Below, piece by piece: positions 10,608 through 23,234 of a DNA stretch of 64,000 nucleotides. A model generated the notes under the pieces. The model was given only the letters and a program-made list of their open reading frames with translations. It did not search any database and was not told the DNA's origin. This stretch comes from Steinernema hermaphroditum (taxonomy: Eukaryota; Nematoda; Chromadorea; Rhabditida; Steinernematidae). The position numbers and the translations under genes were made by a program. The DNA is taken from positions 1,514,012-1,578,011 of the forward strand of contig CM059623.1 of the NCBI GenBank assembly GCA_030435675.1, given 5' to 3'. Within the stretch, counting starts at the first letter, position 1, and each line of letters begins with the position of its first letter.

Positions 10608-12298
10608 TTCGAAGTTTCTTCGAACGTCAAAACCACTTTCGTGTGAAAAAATCCGAAGTTTTTCGTTTTTTTTTTTGTTTTTCAGTTTTTTATGCCTTCC
10701 TACGCCTTTCGTCCTGTTCTCATAGGATAGTTGTGACTAGCCTATCCCCCAGAGACCTATATGTCAATGGTGACCGGAAGTAGAACGAGCACTCATGCGG
10801 GCATCCCAAAAAAGTGCATCTGAACACAAGTCTATAAGGTCGTTTTTGAGAGCTTCCAAGCGTGGTCTTATAATGAGGCTGTAAAATAGGGCCAGTGAGG
10901 CTCGTTACGAGGTTGTGACTAGAGTTTGAGAAATACCCTGTAGTTAGATCGGATTTTCTCTTGAATGGAGATGGTCAACCGAACAACTGAGTTGTTGCGT
11001 TGATGTCCATCCCACCGATCTCACGCTCTGAAGAATTCGAAAATGAGATTTGTTTTGTTTTGACGCATCATCTACACAACCACGGCTGCATTCGGTTTCG
11101 CTCCGTTTAGGCGTTAAGGGCGAAATAACCCTGTGAGCATCAAGAACCGTAAAGAATAGCCATAAACAGACGAAAGGCCAGATGACCGATGGAGACACCA
11201 TAGCCCTGATGGTGATGGTGTTCATAGAATCGTTTCTATTCAAGTCAAACCTACTAGACGAATGAATCTTTCGATCGCGAAGACACAGCGAAGACTTATC
11301 CTTTGAAATCTTTCCGTCAGACCCCATTGCAAATTTTTCGGTTATTCGCTACAACAAAACACAAAGCGATGCCCGCGAACGGAACTTACCAGATTGCAGA
11401 AGATTCTGGGTGTCTGGCCATGGTCATAAGATCTTCGCAATACACTGCACAATACAAAGTTCACTTCTGCATTCGTAAAATGCATCCAAAGGTACCACAA
11501 GTGGAAAAGCAAGCTGGCTGATGCGGCAAAGAGACTGCACGAAGCTAGCGAAGCTATAGGAATCTAAAGTGGAACGCGTGAGGTGAAATTGTAATAAACG
11601 CGTCTCACCTTAAACTGGCCTTTCAAGGTCTTCGTGCTGAGAGACACGTACAAGATGGTACCACTGACCATGAAGGCTGGGACAGCAGCATAGATGTTTA
11701 TAAATGTGTTCGGCATGTAAGTGGCCTTGACGATTACGGTACTCGACCAATCGTAGTTGCTCCGGTTCAGCGCCGCCATGTGTCCTGCAGTTGGAACCTA
11801 CTAACAGATGAACAGCCACGCACGTCAAGCGAAACTTGCGAACTTGGATTACATCTTTATTTCGGACCAGTGGTCCGATGTTGGGATATACACAGAGAAA
11901 CGATTGTTTCACGAGACGAAATGTGGAGACAGCGAGAACGCCGAATTTTCCAACTTTTGCTCCGCCTTCAAATTAACACCTTCTATTTTAAACGTTGAAG
12001 CGTGTAAAGTGCAAGGGGAAACAAAAGGTCAAACTTCGAAACAGAAAAGGAAAAGCCTGTAAAGTTGCAATTAGGAGAAATGAATGACGGTAGCGGAAGA
12101 AGTGGTTATTACATGGATAACCAGGTGAACATAACCACGAATTACGGTATTATTACACCATGTTGATGTGCGAAGTGCTGATTTCCTTCTTGACGAGACG
12201 GTGGAACCAGAGATAGGAAAGAGCCGACTGGTTGGCCAGCCGATTCAACCGTGGAGTCGTTTATTTCTGTAGTTTACATGAATATTTCAATTTTCTGT

Positions 12299-12392
12299 CA
12301 AGAACGACCACTCGCTCAGCTCGTCCAAGTGAACGAGGGAGCGAGCGGACGATCCGACCGATCTGGGAACACAAATGAAAGACTCTTGTAAC
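12299..12392 (-). mobile_element. short retroelement family S, truncated copy
   Basis: In reverse complement this matches the 5' part of the element at 58196-58818, including the CATTTGTGTTCCCAG and GATCGGTCGGATCGTCC segments and the GAGCGGTCGTTCTTG motif. It is an internally shortened fragment of under 100 bp. Confidence 0.65.
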
Positions 12393-14801
12393 TTACAGCA
12401 TGGTTAAGCGATTCGCACAATGGACATATAGAGATGTATTACTCATGTCAATGTCAAATCTTTAAGGCCGAGATCCTTAGCGCAAACCCTTGACGAAAAA
12501 GAGCCATTTTGGTCCCATCATACGTTTACGACTGATAGTACACCTGGATCAACCGTTTATGCCGAGGCGCAACAGGAAAGGCATGTAGCGCAACGTAGTC
12601 ACTCCACTTCTCATCTAGCTTGAAGATATGAGTCAAGTCCCGATGAAAGGATGTGGTTTGGGCCGGTGATAGGTTGAGTATCGGGGGTACTAAGGCAAAT
12701 ATGAGATAAAGATTGGGGAAGGGATGACGCTTTAAGCGAGGATAGGATAAGACATGGATCCTGGAATAGGTATGGACTGGTATAAAGATGGTTCCAGCTC
12801 TGAAGCAATGACCAAAGAAAGAACGATGGACAGTAGAAGGAGCCAGGAAGAGGTGGGCCATGGAATGGGGCAGGGATTCTTTGCCGTCATTAAAGTTACC
12901 GAGCAAGAAGGCAGACTTTCCGTGTTCTTCAATTTCCCAGACTTTCAAAAACGTCTGTGAAATGTGTTAATAATTATAGAGATTACATTCAAATGATATT
13001 CAGACTAAACATTGCGTCACAAAAACTTGTCATCCTGCAACTGATTTTTGAAACGCACAATTAAGACACCACTGTGTTTTCGTTATAATGTAATGTGCAA
13101 CAGTCGATTATGTTATGTGGAATCGGCTATGTACGATGAGATACAGTTGTGCGTCAATTGCGGATTACAGAAATTGACCCCTGGATACAACTGACCAAAA
13201 TGAGACGACCATCGTAGATGCATGTCTTGCTTAATTGAATTGTATTTGACTAAACATCACCATATAGTCACGTTACCTGCACGTCATAAAATGAACTTCC
13301 AATGGAACATGCGTAGAAGTGTCTTGCGAGAAAATTCGTCTTTAGAAACAGTGGAATTCTCGCTCTTTTACGGGCCTTTTATATGTCAAACTTCGCACGC
13401 ACGGTCTCACGACATTAGACTACAGTATCTATGTTGTTGAGTTCGATGTGTTTTGTTCGAATTTATACAGCGTTTCCGATGTTAAAGCCGTGGTAGGCGA
13501 TGTGCACTGCGAATTTCGTCATTTAAATATCAGTACGAGTCCCCGACTTTGATGGATCATGCTTCCCCATTTGTCTCTGATCAAAGTGCTTGCTACGGAA
13601 AATTCGCCATAAGGCTGTTGTAACTGTCCGACGGTTTGACGCGCCCTTTCGATTTGGACCCGCTTTCAGTTGTTGTTAGATGCGCTGCCCTTGGTGAATC
13701 GCTCTATGTTGAAATTTCGTCTACATCTTTAACTCTGTCACGCCTCGCCTATCCTAGAGGGAATATCCAGACCTGTTCTAAAGATGCGCTTGAATGGATT
13801 CGCTCGCTCGGAAGAGTCCAAGTTATACAAACGTAGCTGCGCGTATTCCTTAGAACTACGTTGTGGAAATTTTTTACTCCCGAGAGTCAGGGTCTGCACG
13901 CCAGATATACGAGATAACCTGTGATTCAATGAGTCATTCTACGACAGCTTTACTACGTATTGTCAATATTGTCAGTCGTCAAGCCGCAGTTCCGAGTCAA
14001 AAAAGTGACGTCGATCCTTTCGCGGACAAATTGAAGGTTTTTGACGATCACTCACAATGCAAAACGTATTTCGGCATAAATTTTAATCTCGGAAGTCTCG
14101 GTATCGGTCTCGGTTTTTCACAGTCTCGGTTTGCACAGCTCTGGTGGGAACGTTTTCAGTCGTCAAAGAAATCGAAGTCAACTATCGCGCTTCACTCCTC
14201 AGTCACACCGGCGACGTCGATTGGACCAATCGAACGTTTCCGACCATCACGCACAATGCAAGGCATGCTTCCCGGAATGATTTAAATAAAAGTCAATATG
14301 AGGGCCTATAAAGTAACGGCTCAAGATCATAGAAAAAGGAGGTTGAGACGTAGAAAAAACGTTAGTTGTATTCAGTGATGTAAGAGCGAAGGTCTTCTAG
14401 AACCAGATCTAAGCCCCGGTTACTAAGATACCGAGATGTGTGCACTTAGATTGGCTATAATGCGCTAATGGAAATACAAATATTACGCAGGTTTTCTGGG
14501 ATAATGAAAGGTACAAAAACAAGGAAAAGCTGAAATGTCCTACATATTTACCCAATCTAGAGCGGGGGAAGCTGTTGATGCTGTTGTGTTATGGCTCAAC
14601 TGTTCACGGTGATGGGAAAAACGGGTTTGGGACAAATATAGCGAGTGAAAGAAGTGAAACATCGGAACCATGAGGGATAGTTGTTACTAGTGGAAAGAAC
14701 GAAAATAACAACGTGAAATCAGGGTCAGTGATGTGAGTGTGGAGAACTGTTATTTTTGAGAAAAAAACTGTTTTTTTTTGTGTCCCAAAGTGAACTAATT
14801 T
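12393..14801. other. intergenic; two orphan open frames of low credibility
   Basis: The longest frames are 12526-12948 (minus, 140 codons) and 13863-14285 (plus, 140 codons). Neither has a recognisable motif, signal peptide or convincing splice structure. They are mentioned for completeness, not as genes. Confidence 0.4.
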
Positions 14802-15455
14802 TTGTTAAGGTGCGGTTGCTTTAGAATCTACCAGTTTATTCTCACCATGCCTTGGGAAAGAGTATTAACTATGCACAATAGTCGCATCCTTCCCGCGATC
14901 CTTTATGGTTCAGAAACCTGGGCACTAACCTCGTCTATGAAGAAGAGACTAGCGGCAGCGCAAAGGAAGATGGAAAGAAGAATGGTAGGCGTAAAACTAC
15001 AAGATCGAAAAACAAATGAATGGCTCCGAGGGGTAACCAAGGTGAAAGACGTATGCGAGACAGCGATGAGAAGAAAGTAGAAATTTGCGTGGAACATGGC
15101 CAACCGGGCTGTGGTAAGTGGTCTACACTGATTTCAGATTGGAGGCCACCAACAACACGCCCACAAGGTAAACCGAAAATAAGATGGAGAGACGACTTCG
15201 TGAAGACCGTGGGAACTCAGCGTTGGAAAAATGTCGCAAGAACTGAATCTCTTTCAACATGGTGCAAACGAGGAACCGAATCGCGACTGGCGGACGGACA
15301 GAAGCCAAGCGAGGAGAAGAACTGGGCAAAAAGAAGATCCTACATACTTGATTGATGGTTATAAGGTGCAACTTTGTGAATCTTATGATATTGCAAAGAA
15401 ACTCTTAAACTCTGGCAAGGCGTAAAGCCTTGATACGGGAGATTAATCAGTAAAA
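14802..15455 (+). mobile_element. 3' end of an RTE-type LINE, frame-broken
   Basis: The first frame (14802-15080) carries the characteristic end of an RTE-clade reverse transcriptase (ILPAILYGSETWALTSS, then AAQRKMERRMVGV). The second frame, ending at 15355, carries the following C-terminal region (DWRPPTTRPQGKP, IRWRDD, and W-K-N-V-A-R-T). One frameshift near 15080 separates them. The endonuclease and the main reverse-transcriptase region are absent, so this is a 5'-truncated, dead insertion, as is usual for LINEs. The 3' tail at 15415-15455 (GCAAGGCGTAAAGCC...) is nearly the same as the tail of the short element at 58196-58818. Confidence 0.85.
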
Positions 15456-16061
15456 GCTTCAACTGAGCTTTTTTTGACTTATATACGGTACAGACAGTAT
15501 TCAGGGATGTCAAAGATAAACTTAGAAACATAAATATCTAACGAAAAGGAGTCACTTGCGGAGAGGTTCACGTAAATTAGCATCGTATGCACCAAAGATT
15601 CACAATAGCGAATTCTGTGGTCGTCGATGCCTTCTCGCAGGGAAGTCGGTAAAATTACCACATTTTGGAACATCGCTTAACAACATGACTCCGACGACAC
15701 GCGAAATCTTCATTAAACCATCCTGACTAAGATTTCGCACTTATTGGAACACCGGTGGTGGCACGCACCAGCAACCAAAAACCGATGCATGTTCCGTGCA
15801 TTATGCGAGAGCAATACACTCTTTCGGGGAATTGTTGGAACCATCACGCAACGCATCGAAAGTTGTAGGATCGTTGTATTGCTGAAGCCGAAGATCAGAA
15901 TCTCTAGTCGAAAGGAGACAGATTGTCTTGTTAAGGAGAGTACTGTAACCGAAGACAGTCAAAAGTGAAAAAATGAAAAATATCAATGAAAGATATTTAA
16001 TACATTCTTTTTGGCGGTGCACCCCAGAGGTTTTGGGCCGCTGCACGCGAACTCAGGTGGT
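15456..16061. other. intergenic, nothing recognised
   Basis: Only short frames without motifs. Confidence 0.5.
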
Positions 16062-16226
16062 TCCGCAGAGTGGAGTTTTTTTTAAATTTTAACATAAAAA
16101 TGTATTAGAAGTGCACTTGTGGTGCACTTGTGGTGCACAATTTCATGCAGATTTCGACTATCTGTTGGCAGAGAGGTGACGGCTGAATCTTGTGATAGCA
16201 ATTATGGTTTGATGTATATGTTAAAT
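16062..16226. repeat. dispersed repeat T1, copy 1
   Basis: Matches 17518-17665 in direct orientation (TCAGAGTGGAGTTTTTTTT to ATTATGGTTTGA). This copy has an extra TGCACTTGTGG unit, so GTGCAC occurs three times in a row. Confidence 0.75.
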
Positions 16227-16257
16227 GGCACAACGAGATTCTCTGACATTTGTCGGA

Positions 16258-16510
16258 TTCCCTGCAGCTATAGCTTTTTAGCTTTCTTACCCTTGAATTT
16301 TAGTAAATAATTAACAACAGCTCACGACAAAGATTCATCCGTTCAGCTACAAAAATCCCTATGTTCCGCGTCACAGTATTGCCTATACTGATTTGTAAAC
16401 TTCTCAGGGTGTTTTCATTGTTACCTCTGCATATTCTAGAAGGCATTTAAAACTTAACGTTCAGTCATGTAGACCTGTTTGCGTGGAGAGTTTCAGCTCG
16501 ATCTTTCGAA
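16258..16510. repeat. dispersed repeat T2, copy 1
   Basis: Closely matches 22105-22365 from TGCAGCTATAGC onward. Copy 2 has a tRNA-like head directly before the shared part. Related sequence continues weakly downstream in both places (about 16590-16940 and 22370-22720), and again at 17350-17470. Confidence 0.75.
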
Positions 16511-17517
16511 GGCAAATAATTAACAACAACGAATATCACAATGACTCAGGTGACACACTATATATATAATCTTATTCCCTGTCAGCTCAACCGATAAATT
16601 GTGGACTTCATATACACCTCTTTCTTTATTCATGGACACAGTGCATACCATAAAATTAATAAGACGAGTATGCCCTGATTGAAAATGGTGAGATTAACTG
16701 AAATGAAGTGGGCAACAAAAATTTTCGCTATTCCAAAAATCCCGCTAGTTCGCTCCAGATACTCTGCTCAGATGTTCCATATTTTCTATTTTCTTATTCA
16801 CTCACGTTTCACATTACATTAGGTAGATGAATTTAGGTTGCGTGTGGATTTTCTGGTCAGAAAAGTGCAGAAAACTAAGCACATTTTCCATTTGGTCCCT
16901 GTAAATGCACCTAAAAAAATCTTGTTCGACCGACACTGCTTACTTAAAACAGAGTCACCAGATTTTTGGTATCACAATTTTTGGGATCACTCAGGTTAGT
17001 CATAACTCTTGCGAACATTTCTCCCCATGGTTGCAGCGATAATGTCATTCGACCGATCCTGCTTATCTCAGAAGATAAATTAGGGACGCGTATTCCCTTT
17101 GTTTTTTATTTATGCATACATGGAAGAATGATTGTATGGCCTGTCTGCTTTTCTCTCGTCTGTTTCTGAGCGTGGTTTACGCTACTGTTCAAAAGTTAAA
17201 AACAAAACCAAAGCAAGTCTATGAAAACAAGGACGTTCCATAGTTGAGGACGTGCATAGGCCATCTCTCAATCCTCAAAAGCATCTGGAGGGTTTGTCAC
17301 GACTCTCGTGGGAATTTCTCCCTGATTTTTCACGATTCTGATTCGTTAGATGCCATTAGGTTGCGTGTGGGTTTTCTCATGAGAAAAGTGCAGAAAAAAA
17401 GGACATGTTCCATTTAAATAAATGCACCGTAATCATGGCGGAAAAGACGTGTCAGATTTTTGGCGTTGCTTGGAAGGAACCCCTTTTTTCCTTTCACGGA
17501 CTCATGGAAGAAATTTC

Positions 17518-17665
17518 AGAGTGGAGTTTTTTTTTATTACAACATAAAAATGTATTTGAAGTGCACTTGTAGTGCACATTTTCATGCAGATTTGGACTAT
17601 CTGTTGGCAGAGAGGTGATGGCTGAATCTTGTGATAGCAATTATGGTTTGACGTATGTGTTCTAT
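17518..17665. repeat. dispersed repeat T1, copy 2
   Basis: Direct copy of 16062-16226. About 140 bp further on (17800-17835), the segment CGAATATCACAATGACTCAG is also shared with 16530-16565, so the whole 16.0-17.9 kb interval is built of rearranged repeat pieces. Confidence 0.75.
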
Positions 17666-19859
17666 GTGCAATATGAGGTTCTCACGGAGCTATTTCACTG
17701 GTTCAAAGGGATGAATCGTGTAATTCGAACTTTGCTCATCTGTGTTGTAATGCTTGGTTGACACGGGGAACACACGACCAGTCCTTTACTCGAAGCACAC
17801 AACGAATATCACAATGACTCAGGTGACACACTATATATAGGGTGAGGTGGCTGTCCAGACTGTCTACCAGAGGGCATGTCTGATCTGCCCTCAACAATCT
17901 GGAGACTCCCTGTAACATACTTTTGTACTCCGCACCATGAATACAGGACATATTTTAAATACGATGCAGACTAAATACAAGAAAAAGGCGCTAAAATCTA
18001 CTTCGTCTTCTTTTCAGGTGATGTTTGCGAATCAGTTCGTGTCGCCGGCACGGAACTTTCTTGAGCAAGCCTCGTTCAGCGCTCATAAGCTTGGCTTTCC
18101 CATAGATAATTCGACCAAAATATCGCCTATTCTGCGGCAGCGAGGAAACAATCCTCCAAATGGCGCACCTCGAATGGACCAGAACAATGATAATCCGATG
18201 TCCGTTTCTGGCAGTCTACTCGCAGCTCCCGTTGGGTTGTCAACTTCAACGTCATCGAGGAGCAGCCGCACAGTGCTGTGCGATTCGTTGTACGGCATCG
18301 TATGCAATCGTCCTTTTGTTACATGGATTTAGATGCACGATTTTAAAAGCCGATTTCCGAATTTTTGGTCATCTGAGAACTCTACGTTCCTCATCTACAT
18401 TTAACATTGCAGCTTATTCTTTATTCTACACATGATACAAACTGAATACAAGACAAAGGCGCTAAATTCTAGTACAAATACAGCGCAGTCAATGAGATCG
18501 GGATAATTATGGGAAAGACAGAGGGGGAACTTGACATGAAAGGCTTCTCTACCACTCTTTTGTCAACTCCTACAAATCGAGCAACCGTTGTTCTGTTAAG
18601 GGCTGTCCAAGTTGCTTCAGGCCTTGGAATCGAGGGATAGCTCGGTTCTGTCAACAAAATGGAAGAACTTCTGACACTCGGCTCTATGTGATAAGATATA
18701 GAAAAATCAATTATCAACTAATACCTATTTTTGGATGCTCTATATTAGCAGGTGGAGAATCGGGCTTTGTCACTGTGCAGTCGGACGTAACAGCGGGAGG
18801 ACACGCTGCTGAAATTGTTACAGACACTGCATTATGCACTGAAGATGAAGAGGAGAGTATTTAAAAAGTAGAGCACTCGGCCCAAACCCGCAGCGATCCG
18901 AACACAAGCGGTGCCATGCGAACTTAACTCCTCACACCTGCACGAAATAGCGCAGACGAACATAGAATTTAATTCTTTAGAGGGCGATTACCAGTTGTAA
19001 AAGAATTCCAGAATCTCTAAATCTCGCACCTTCGTGGATCCTGGGCGCGGAGTTAATCGTCACAGCCGTATGGCTCGACAAGGAATTATTTCGGATAGGT
19101 AACCAGTCGTGGCGGTGGTTGACAACCTCAAAGGTGTCGAGAAAGCCTAGCTGGATAAGTTTCCGGAGCGCGACATGACATGCTTCCAATCCATGAATTT
19201 CTCGATCCTGGCTTTTGGGATGGTTCAAGGATCCATAGCATAAAACGGTGCGCTGTTATGTTATGATGTGTTCCTGGAGCGCCGAGAATTTCATAGATTG
19301 GAAGCTGGAAGCGCAGAAAAGAGGCGAGTTTTTATTCAATCTTCATTTGTCGGTGAGAAAATTTATCGACTTGTTTTGTTCTTTTTTTCGATTTGTTCTT
19401 TCACCCTTTTGGCGGTGACGGTTTTAGATCCTTATTCGGCTATTAAAGACCTGACTCTTGCTATCGTGGGGTGTCGTTTTTTTTGTAATATACGACCGAT
19501 CGAATTACAGTTCTCATGTTAAAATTACGATTCCGTCCTTTGATCAACTTTGTTGATTTGTTGAAGCAGTTACCTACCGTTTGGTTTCACTTGTTTCGCT
19601 TCCAGTGGCAAAACGCTGATGGACAGAGGCGGTATTACGGTAGCAGTAGTAGTAGTAGCTGTGGTATGTGTTGCTACTTCGAGGGGAATCTCTGGTAACT
19701 CTCTAAAATTTACTTTGTTTTATCATTTTCTGTAGTGTTCCACTTACACTCCTGGAACATCGGTGAGTTTTGGGTGTTCTGATAGCACCGGATTTGCTAG
19801 TTGTTCCTTGGCGAAATCATGGATACCACAGTTTTTGCAGGAAGGAACAGCAAATATGT
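17666..19859. other. intergenic with repeat pieces, no gene recognised
   Basis: 17740-17900 resembles 28140-28285 (ACACACGACCAGTC...). A short TAG microsatellite lies near 19642-19661. Open frames such as 17937-18332 (plus) and 18469-18717 (minus) have no motifs and are not supported as genes. Confidence 0.45.
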
Positions 19860-21610
19860 CTAAATATCGATAGTTAATCGTTTGTTTGTGATTTTACGAG
19901 GACCTAAAATCATGACTGCCTTTAGCGAGTTCACCATATGAGGGCCAAAAGAAGGCAAGAAACAGAGCGTACAGAATATCCCATATCGAATATTCGACAA
20001 CCTTACGTACAACGCCTTCATTCCTGGAAGTGTGTTGTGACGCTGATGGAGGAGCGATCGAAAAACGTTGCACACTAAGCACTCAGTCATCTCTGGTTCC
20101 GAAATCTTACAGTGAAAGGAAACATTAGTCAGCCCATGAATCGCGACTATTTTCAAACGGTCGGATAACTTTTTATTTCCAAACGTCACGCCAGTGCGCT
20201 TTGAAGTGTGCCGCATTGTAAAACAGGCACGTCGTGGAATGAATGTAACCACGCAGACTGAACACAGATTATTGAACATTATGGAATTGCAAGAGTCATC
20301 CAGAAAGTCAAACCAAGAGTGGGTTAGAGATTTTGTATGCCAGATAGACTCGTGTAGGCAGAGCATGCAGTGTTCTTGGCCGAAGTCCGAGACGAGTTCA
20401 AAACAACGAGTTCGGGCTTGGATTTGTTTGGCATTTGAAAACGAGGCGGAACTCGAAATTGCAAGTTCAAGGGATGACCAGGGCCACTCTCGTCTCTGGA
20501 CTTTCTCACAGCCCTGGCCCCGATGTGCGAATATGCCGTCCGCAGCCCTATCTTCGGGGATACTGAAACAGCCAGTACTACACGGTTGAAAAAATACTCT
20601 TGGAAGATCGGTGAGGGTCAGGCAAAGGGTGACGGTAAAGAACTTCTTGGTCAGATGGACGGAACTACGGTTCCCTTATGTTCCATGCCTTCTGGACTTG
20701 GGACGATCATTGCGCTAAAGACGACGGCCAAAGACGACCACTCAGTCAACTCATTCGAGCAAACAGAAGAGCGAACGGATGACTCGACCAATTGTCCAAA
20801 AATAACTCAAAGATTCACCATTGGCATATACTTTTCTTCCCCATCCCTACCTCCATCGATTTATCGCGGAGAGAGGTGATCTGAATGCCCTAGGACATAA
20901 GACATAGGCGTTAAGCCAAAGCGCCAAACATAGGACGCCCCTAATGCTACTTGCGAGTTTTCTGCGGTTTCTAGCCATTTGAGATGCACCACATTGAAAA
21001 GCTTCCTTAGACTCATCCATCATGGTATGTATCCTAACGACACTCTTAACTGTTTCGCCTTTTTGTGATGTCTTGACCATAAAGCAGAGAAGTCCAGAAT
21101 CGAGAATATAACAGAGCGAATCAAGAAAACGATATGCCATACCATGCCTGAACTGTGTCGTGAATTACTTCCAGATGCGGCTCGGTGGGGAAGAAATGTT
21201 CACAACAGCCATTCAGCTTTTCCTCTTTTCACACATCACTGTCCAAGGCCATGATTGAATTACCCTCCCGTTGTCATACAGCTGCCGTTCAGAAAGCGCT
21301 CCTTTTGGCAAAACAGGACTGCGCCTGCATTATGGCCATGGCAAACGAAGGATGTATTTGTGCACGAGTCTCCGATGATGCTCCGTGGATTAGATTAAGT
21401 TGGTTTGTGTTTGTGTGAAGCGTACCAGGCGCGAGTGTGGCATAATTATCTTCATCAAGAACGCACAAAAAAGCGCATGAATGGAAGTGACATTCTGGAG
21501 GAAATGCAATCTCCATTAGGAAGGCTGTTTTTGACGAACTGAAAATATGTTTTGGCCCATCTGTTAGACATAACTCTTCTGAGAACTCTGCTCTAGTGGT
21601 CATGTTCTCT
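19860..21610 (-). other. possible decayed multi-exon gene, not identified
   Basis: Several minus-strand frames (19894-20082, 20847-21140, 21289-21603) contain hydrophobic, helix-like segments, for example IWDILYALFLAFFW, in shifting frames. No continuous gene model, start or family motif could be built. A degraded membrane-protein gene is one reading; chance is another. Confidence 0.2.
20590..20800 (-). mobile_element. short retroelement family S, diverged copy
   Basis: The reverse complement contains the family core: GAGTGGTCGTC..., GCGCAATGATCGTCCC, then AGAAGGCATGGAACATAAGG and GAACCGTAGTTCCG. It is clearly related to 56062-56554 but more diverged. Confidence 0.6.
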
Positions 21611-22051
21611 ATTGCTGTTCACATCCCAACGCAGTACCTTGATTATTCAGAATAAATGATATGTAATTTTTTCGTTAGAATGTTTCCTCCGTGTGTTGTA
21701 GAGAGTCGTGTAATGCACATGCTTCCTGCTCTTTCTCTAAGCTTCTGGGACAAGTTCAATAAGGCAATCCCTTGGGTATAGACATTGATGTGGGCGTGTA
21801 CATCTTCTATGAAATTTCCGCTTAAACTGTAATCTCATTAGAAGTCAGGGCAGCGTCTAATTGCACATTTGACTAAAAATAATGCTTGTTCCTACTGATT
21901 CTTTAGAGTCGGACAGTCAGAAAGAAAAAGTTCTCTATGATTATTGCGAACACTTCATCGTGTTATGTCCGCCAGTCGAAAAAAATTGCAATGAATAACG
22001 AATACAAGCAACCCTTTTTCCCTGATTTAACTACTGGGACAACTTAGCCTT
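21611..22051. other. intergenic, nothing recognised
   Basis: AT-rich sequence without open frames of note. Confidence 0.5.
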
Positions 22052-22118
22052 TATGGTCACATTGGGAAGTGTAGCGACTGATATTTGTCATATTCGGGTT
22101 CGACCCCCTGCAGCCATA
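22052..22118 (+). repeat. tRNA-like head of repeat T2
   Basis: TATGGT at 22052-22057 can pair with GCCATA at 22113-22118, and a strong box-B-like GGTTCGACCCC lies at 22097-22107. At 67 nt, with no clear anticodon arm, it is not a working tRNA. It directly precedes repeat T2, suggesting T2 is a tRNA-derived short element. Confidence 0.4.
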
Positions 22119-22370
22119 GCTTTTTAGCTTTCTTACCCTTGAATTTTCGTAAATAATTAACAACAGCTCACGACAAAGATTGATCCGTTCAGCTACAAAA
22201 ATCCCTATGTTCCGCGTCACAGTATTGCCTATACTGATTTGTAAACTTCTCAGGGTGTTTTCATGGTTACCTCTGCATATTCCAGAAGGCATTTAAAAGT
22301 TAACGTTCAGTCATGTAGACCTGTTTGCGTGGAGAGTTTCAGCCCAATCTTTCGAAGGCTCTCTTATCAG
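22105..22370. repeat. dispersed repeat T2, copy 2
   Basis: Direct copy of 16258-16510 with few differences, followed by a weaker shared region to about 22720. Confidence 0.75.
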
Positions 22371-22854
22371 GTCAACCGATAAATTGTGGACTTCATATTC
22401 ACCTTTTTCTTTATTCATGGACATCGCGTACACCACAAAACTAATTGCTTAGGAGTATGCCCTGATTATGTTTTCGTATTCCAAAAGTAATGAATGTTCT
22501 TGTTGCGAGACTGAGATTTTGAGACTTTAAATCACTCCCGTTGAATAGACCACAAAACATTTTTTCACTAGTCAGATTAGCGAGAAGAACTGAGTGTGGA
22601 TTTGCTCGTCAGAAAAGGGCAGAAAAATAAGCCTATTTTCCATTTGGTCAGTGTAAATGTACCGTAGTCAAGCCGAAAAAGACTTATCAGATTTTTGGGA
22701 TTGATTTTTAACCTTTGCGAGCATTTCCCCTGGTGCATAGAGCGGAAATCTCCGTCAGCCGACCCTCCTCATCTCAATGGGTAAAAGAAGGACTCATATC
22801 CCTTTGTTTTTATTCATGACCACATGGAAGACTGATTGTATTGTGCGTGGTCTG

Positions 22855-23030
22855 TTTGCTCTGGTGGCGATCGGCCGGGTCGTCCACTTGCTCTCTTCGA
22901 AGCCGTGATCGCCTCGGTTCCCGGTAGGTCTGGAACATAAGGTACTTCCGACCTTCACCACCACCTCGACTCGACAGGATTCAACCCCTCGCCGTTTCGA
23001 AACGTGCAAACTGTTGCGTGCTGACCACAC
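22855..23030 (+). mobile_element. short retroelement family S, diverged partial copy
   Basis: GGCGATCGGCCGGGTCGTCC at 22865 onward and GGTTCCCGGTAGGTCTGGAA match the 5' part and core of the family. A piece like the family 3' region (GAAGAAAGGAGAAAAGCGAC, TACGGTGTGATG) reappears at 23388-23425, after the SL1-like locus, so the copy may be split. Confidence 0.55.
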
Positions 23031-23234
23031 GCATTGATTCTTCGTTCAATGTTCGTCTGCGTCTCACCACGATTGGTCACCGTACTTGTCTACGTGTTGT
23101 CTATGCTGTCTAGGCTAGCGACCGCTCTCCGTCTATTCCATTCATATTGCTCCAGCCTTATGTTTGTGTTGCCTAGCGCGATCATGTGCTTACGTGTTCG
23201 TGCCCTTTATTTGTTACGCGTTTTTGTATATAAA

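Larger units (their letters stand above)
9297..11779 (-). pseudogene. seven-helix chemoreceptor pseudogene (copy 3 of the receptor)
   Basis: Exon 1 is 11609-11779 and exon 2 about 11390-11563; these are the duplicated 5' exons. A likely third exon near 11140-11250 contains a helix (SPSVIWPFVCLWLFFTVL). Exon 4 (9773-10109) carries a DRY-like motif (IIALDRHCTVIYNKKYT) and a helix, then an in-frame TAG at 9969-9971, then the second extracellular region and another helix. Exon 5 (from 9725; 47-nt intron) holds the last helices, but a one-base shift near the TTTT run at about 9618 is needed to continue into the helix LPQWYWLLSIALGY and the stop at 9297. Stop plus frameshift indicate a dead gene. 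Block R1 lies between exons 3 and 4. Receptor class not assigned. Confidence 0.7.

Noticed and set aside
12526..12948. 140-codon minus-strand frame
   Set aside because: No motif, no homologue recognised, an overlapping second frame is equally open.
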